DNA of 64,000 nucleotides, taken from Akkermansia sp. N21116 (GTDB taxonomy: Bacteria; Verrucomicrobiota; Verrucomicrobiia; Verrucomicrobiales; Akkermansiaceae). The stretch covers positions 682,001 through 746,000 of the forward strand of contig NZ_CP139035.1 of NCBI RefSeq assembly GCF_029854705.2. Direction: 5' to 3'. Every line of letters starts with the position of its first letter. Position 1 is the first letter of the stretch. The notes under the pieces were generated by a model that was not told the origin of the DNA, ran no database searches, and saw only the letters and a program-made list of their open reading frames with translations. The position numbers were made by a program, and so were the translations under genes. Below are positions 60,251 through 64,000 of the stretch, one piece after another.

Positions 60251-62596
60251 TCAGTAGTTTGTTTTTTGCAATGTCTGCGCTGGGCAGTCGACAGTGATTG
60301 TTTGTCCCGCTTTGATAGTGACATGTTGCCATTGCGGGAAAGCGATGACCGGGAGCGGCTTGCCAGCTTCTGCTTTGGATTCCGCGAAGATCGACACATT
60401 GGCAGCGAATGCCGTCGGATTGAATATTTCAAGAATGGCACTGTTGCCGGATCGGTTTTTCACGGTAGCCTGAACATGGTCGAAACAGTAGAAATGTTCC
60501 GAATCCGTGCTGACGTAGATCCCCGGAATTTCCAAGGCCATCATGGCTCCGTTGGTTTCGTTCCATCCTGTATATCCTTCCCAGGAACCTCGACTATCTG
60601 CATCGCAATAAGTCAGGCGTTCGGAAATACGGCCATTGGGCTGGATTCCCTCGGCATGTGCATGGAGTACGTCACGGAGCAGTTCTGCATATCGTTCGTC
60701 CCCACTTTGACGATAGAGCCTGAACAGGACTTCGCCGGACTGAGTGCAGAATCCCGGTGCGCTATGTTTATTTTGGGTACTGGCCCAGACAGCTCCGGCC
60801 AATTTGGCACCGTGTTGAGCCAACGGTGTTTGTGGCGGAAGGATGTAGTCGTAGGACACCGTCCATGTCGCAACCAGGTGAGCGGCATTTCGGCAACGGT
60901 CGAGCCATACGGAATCTCCGCTTGCTTCGTGGAGCGTCATGAGTGATGTTGCAAGGGCAATGGCGGTTTCGGAATCCGCATTTTGCAAGATGTCGGCACA
61001 GGCTCCCGTCGTCATACCCGTGTTCTGGAAAAGCCCGTTGTAATATTCGGCGGCCTCTTGGGCGGTGGTCAGATAGCTTGGTTCGTTGAAATACGTAGCA
61101 GCCAGAGTGAGACCGGCGACTGCCATGACGCCACCGGATGTGTTGTACACGGCAATGTCACCTGTGCCATTGTGCAGGAAATTCCCCCATTGGCGTTCCC
61201 GTTTCCACGTTTTGACAAAGGCATCGGCAAGGTAGCGAACTTTTTGTTCCCATTCCGGATTGATTTCTTCGGCATGTCCCTGTTGCTTGAGGAGCATGAA
61301 TTGTTTGACCATCCAGTACAGGACGTCGGCATTCTTGCGGGTCAGGACAATTTCGGGTGTTTCATCATATCCTTCGCGTCCGAAAGGCTTGCCGTCCTTG
61401 TTCAAGGCTCCGTAAAAATATCCGGATTTTCCTTGTCCGTATCCGAGGCCGAAGTCGAATGTGGATTTTACCTGATTGCGGTGTCTCTGGTCACCGAGGG
61501 CCAACATGGGGAACGTGTTCATGAGTCCGCCAATCCAACCGTATGAAATCCATTCTGCATTTTCCGGGCAATAGAACTGATGTTTCCGGCCTCTGTAGAA
61601 ACGCCCGTCGATGAGATCGGTCATCATCCGGAGAACTTCAGACTGGGGTATCAGGTTTCGTGGACTATTAGGCCCGGTGAGGTTTTTCCTGATGCTCATG
61701 AACTGATCCAGAAGAGCAGGAATATCGCGAGCCGGGAAAGAGTAAATTTGGACGCGAACGGAGCAGGTGTCCCCGGTATTCCAGGTTGTGCCGCGATCAG
61801 GACTGGTACTGAATCCGATGAATTCCGGTTTCTTTTCCCGGACGCCGGGAAAAGAAACGACCAGTGAAGCCTGTGTCCGGTCTGGGGATTCTTCGAAGAT
61901 AAGCCCGTTGTCGAGTATCTCTCCATTTTTTCTGATTCCCTGTTCCGCCAGCAGGATAAAGCCACGGTTGTTTTTCCTGTCGAAAATACACATGGCAGGC
62001 GTGGCGGCGTTCCCTGTCAGCACTTCCAGACGCGATACATCGCCTTGATTGGGTGAGAGCTGTGGGACGGGCGCCGTTGTCTGAGGCAGATCCTTTTTGT
62101 AAAGATCGTTTCGATCAAGGCCTTGAGCGTAGGGGCGGTTGACTAGGCGATTCCGGTTGCCGTTGTACACGGAGGAGGGGATCATGAGGTAGTTTTCCGA
62201 ATCCCAATTGAGGAAATCAAAGGCCAGGGCGAATCCTGTCGAATCCTGTGAAGGCCCGAGTCGGCGCACGTTGAAGGTGATTTCTGCTGCTGTGGTCCCT
62301 TCTGGCATGGGCTCTTGCCTAATTCCTTTCCCTGGTGGAATTTTGGAGGCAATGATCGCATACTCCCATTCTTTTCCTTGCAGCTCGTCGGAGAACAAAT
62401 GAAGTTGTTTTAGCAATGCTTTCTCATACCGACATTCCAGAAGACGCACCCTTCCTTGGAACGGGGACAACACAGGAGACAGGTGGGCCTCCATGTGGTA
62501 CATGTCCGGGGCGGAAGGGGCATCGATTGGAATCCACGGAATTCGTTCCTCAGCCATCCCTTGGGATATGGAAATAGCCAGGAGAAGGCCGGCCAT
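60251..62596 (-). CDS. Secreted six-hairpin (alpha/alpha) glycosidase-like protein, family unassigned
   Basis: This 781-aa protein has a signal peptide (MAGLLLAISISQGMAEE). Residues to about 320 form a beta-sandwich-like part, and 330-680 an (alpha/alpha) barrel, with HQFYCPENAEWISYGWIGG, FGREGYDETPEIVLTRKNADVLYWMVKQF and GFCTQSGEVLFRLYRQSGDERY. The Glu/Asp-rich GYDETPE is a candidate catalytic segment, by inference. The C-terminus is a small beta domain. I cannot name the GH family. The ATG overlaps the stop of the upstream gene by one base (TAATG), so translation is coupled. It is 48 bp before the GH43 gene. Confidence 0.8.
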   Translation of the reverse strand: MAGLLLAISISQGMAEERIPWIPIDAPSAPDMYHMEAHLSPVLSPFQGRVRLLECRYEKALLKQLHLFSDELQGKEWEYAIIASKIPPGKGIRQEPMPEGTTAAEITFNVRRLGPSQDSTGFALAFDFLNWDSENYLMIPSSVYNGNRNRLVNRPYAQGLDRNDLYKKDLPQTTAPVPQLSPNQGDVSRLEVLTGNAATPAMCIFDRKNNRGFILLAEQGIRKNGEILDNGLIFEESPDRTQASLVVSFPGVREKKPEFIGFSTSPDRGTTWNTGDTCSVRVQIYSFPARDIPALLDQFMSIRKNLTGPNSPRNLIPQSEVLRMMTDLIDGRFYRGRKHQFYCPENAEWISYGWIGGLMNTFPMLALGDQRHRNQVKSTFDFGLGYGQGKSGYFYGALNKDGKPFGREGYDETPEIVLTRKNADVLYWMVKQFMLLKQQGHAEEINPEWEQKVRYLADAFVKTWKRERQWGNFLHNGTGDIAVYNTSGGVMAVAGLTLAATYFNEPSYLTTAQEAAEYYNGLFQNTGMTTGACADILQNADSETAIALATSLMTLHEASGDSVWLDRCRNAAHLVATWTVSYDYILPPQTPLAQHGAKLAGAVWASTQNKHSAPGFCTQSGEVLFRLYRQSGDERYAELLRDVLHAHAEGIQPNGRISERLTYCDADSRGSWEGYTGWNETNGAMMALEIPGIYVSTDSEHFYCFDHVQATVKNRSGNSAILEIFNPTAFAANVSIFAESKAEAGKPLPVIAFPQWQHVTIKAGQTITVDCPAQTLQKTNY

Positions 62597-64000
62597 TATT
62601 TTTTGATGACAAACCATGCTGTTCCTTGGGGGGTGAGGGTGACGGGAATCTGGATTTCGCAGGCGTCGTTCATCTCAAATGGACGGCTGGTGCCTGTTTC
62701 ATCCGTGACAGTGGCCTGTCCCTTCAACCCGGTATAGTAGAGGGGAAGGGTTAGCGTTTGTGTGATGTCCCTGTTGGTTGGGTTGAAGACGACTACCAGC
62801 CCTTTTTCTTCAAGGAATGGGTTGGCGTGCATGATGCAGTCCAGATCGCGCCCGGTCGGACGACTGATGTGGATGATCTCCGATGTCAGGATGGCGCGGT
62901 GGTCCTTGTACCAGTCGATCCATTTCTTGACCATGGCTTTGGTTTCCGGCGTATCATAGAGCCGGTTGCCACGTATGGTGAGCATGCAACCACTGGCGAG
63001 GTATTGGATGAGTTGTTGTTCGTAACGGGACAGATTGTCCTTGAGGGGTTCCAGGCCGACGCGGGGGTCGTTGGTGTAGAAGCCAACGAGCTGGAGCGTC
63101 ATCCAGCCCATGGTGGGGAGTTTGTGCCAGGTGCCATCGTAGATGTATTGGCGGCCTAGCAAAAGCTGCTGCTGAGGGCTGAGGTTGGCGCTGGCTTCTC
63201 TGTAGCCCATGCCGGTGGTGCATTGGCCGTTGAGGAAATACCAGTCCGGGATGGGGATGAAGACATCGCGCCGTTGCAGTTCATGGAGGATGTCCACATA
63301 GGCTTTCCATTGTTCCCATTGGGAATCATTCATGCCTCGGTGATGGGGGTGCTTGGTGGATGCGCAGATGTCTCCATGGTAGGGGCCGTCCATGTTGTAG
63401 CTTTTCAATCCCGTTTTATCGAAGAATTCCCACATTTTGGGGAAGTAACTGTCTTTCCATGCACTGGCGACGCAAACGCTTTGCCCGAACAGGGAACCGG
63501 GCTTGCCAGTTTCCGGGTTGACGCAATCAACTTGTTTCCCCCGTCCCCGGGAAGCGATCTGGAGTTCGTACCCTCCGATGATGATACCCCGTTCCCGGGC
63601 ATAGGTGGCAATGTCTTTCCAGAAATTCACGTAGTCGGGATTCAGATTGTCGTGCTGGATGCCGACCCATGCCATGATGTCGAGGCGTTCCATGCCGAGC
63701 TCGGCCATCTGGTCGATGAAGGCTTTGAGCTTTGCCGGATCATTGGATGTGATACCCCCGGTGAGTAGCGATTCTGTTACCTGGGGAGCCAAAACCCGAT
63801 ACATGCGGCGGTGCGCGAGGGATTTGCGTTCCCGGTCATCGCTGTCCTGCAGCAACTCGAAGGTGACAAATGATTGGAACGGACGATTTTTTGCAACGGC
63901 CGTATCCGGGCCGACCGGAAGCCGGCTGATGAGCATGTTGCGGTGCGGGAAGTCGAGGAAGGCGTCTTCGGCCTGGTTCTGCGATGCCCATGTGTTGTAT
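62596..64000 (-). CDS. TIM-barrel glycosidase-like protein (5' partial, cut by window edge)
   Basis: At least 468 residues are open to the window edge; the frame continues upstream of the first ATG (63936), so the N-terminus lies outside. Barrel-like strands include MERLDIMAWVGI, ARERGIIIGGYEL, GLKSYNMDGPYHGD and FIPIPDWYFLNG. The Asp of YNMDGPY sits where clan-D alpha-galactosidases carry the nucleophile, but overall similarity is weak. The C-terminal ~90 residues form a beta-sandwich (LVVVFNPTNRDITQTLTLPLYY). Coupled to the downstream gene by TAATG overlap. A glycosidase role is inference. Confidence 0.75.
   Translation of the reverse strand, partial: YNTWASQNQAEDAFLDFPHRNMLISRLPVGPDTAVAKNRPFQSFVTFELLQDSDDRERKSLAHRRMYRVLAPQVTESLLTGGITSNDPAKLKAFIDQMAELGMERLDIMAWVGIQHDNLNPDYVNFWKDIATYARERGIIIGGYELQIASRGRGKQVDCVNPETGKPGSLFGQSVCVASAWKDSYFPKMWEFFDKTGLKSYNMDGPYHGDICASTKHPHHRGMNDSQWEQWKAYVDILHELQRRDVFIPIPDWYFLNGQCTTGMGYREASANLSPQQQLLLGRQYIYDGTWHKLPTMGWMTLQLVGFYTNDPRVGLEPLKDNLSRYEQQLIQYLASGCMLTIRGNRLYDTPETKAMVKKWIDWYKDHRAILTSEIIHISRPTGRDLDCIMHANPFLEEKGLVVVFNPTNRDITQTLTLPLYYTGLKGQATVTDETGTSRPFEMNDACEIQIPVTLTPQGTAWFVIKK

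Noticed and set aside
1-64000. tRNA or rRNA genes
   Set aside because: No cloverleaf-like or rRNA-like sequence was noticed by eye; a dedicated tRNA scan would be needed to be sure.

Overview
The window looks like the chromosome of a host-glycan-degrading member of Verrucomicrobiota, most likely Akkermansiaceae (an inference from gene content). About ten secreted enzymes for mucin-, N-glycan- or glycosaminoglycan-type sugars are present (GH29, GH16, GH95, GH38-like, GH92, PL8, GH97, GH43 and two unassigned). No SusC/SusD pair accompanies them, and a core nusA-infB-rbfA operon and many secreted proteins typical of the phylum are interspersed.

Layout. 0-6.4 kb: the end of a secreted phosphoesterase/beta-propeller protein, convergent with an RND efflux pair. 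6.4-13.8 kb: a GH29 fucosidase, a tiny Cys/Lys-rich exported protein, an ilvC-ABC ATPase-GntR run, and a 784-aa secreted repeat protein. 13.9-20.9 kb: small membrane proteins, a lone CRISPR-like repeat, a secreted enzyme of unknown family, an SdpR/SdpI-like pair, a DASS transporter and a secreted serpin. 21-28.2 kb: a Tat-type phosphoesterase, GH16, two flavodoxin-fold proteins, a MerR regulator facing a cupin, and a DUF1287 protein. 28.5-33.6 kb: gamma-carbonic anhydrase, a bifunctional-nuclease-like protein and nusA-infB-rbfA with a promoter and terminator-like hairpin in its leader.

The most notable region is 33.6-46.7 kb, a double-glycine-peptide export island. One minus-strand run carries a 183-aa precursor (115-aa leader ending in GG, 68-aa cationic/hydrophobic core), an ECF sigma factor, an HlyD-type adaptor, a C39-peptidase ABC transporter, a second ABC transporter with a ~400-aa N-terminal extension, and a membrane-anchored type-1 periplasmic binding protein. 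The adaptor and two ABC proteins resemble the NHLM bacteriocin export set. Four more small ORFs (33712-33939 and 35455-36091) have leaders ending in a related L-x-x-E-x-[LM]-x-x-[ILV]-x-[GA]-[GA] motif but unrelated cores. Three spaced hexamers of the form [TA]GTAAC-17 nt-CGTT sit upstream of the precursor, of the divergent peptide and of the three-peptide cluster, as expected if the local ECF sigma factor drives all the cargo genes. An IS110-family element with a highly structured upstream RNA region (candidate bridge RNA) lies among the peptide genes. Two small outer-membrane beta-barrel genes lie next to the cluster.

46.7-64 kb: eight consecutive minus-strand genes for secreted carbohydrate-active enzymes, ending in a TIM-barrel-like protein cut by the window edge. 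Together they suggest stepwise removal of fucose, mannose, glucose/galactose and pentose-type sugars plus uronic-acid polymer cleavage. Many genes lack an obvious Shine-Dalgarno sequence, so several starts were chosen from signal peptides and family length.
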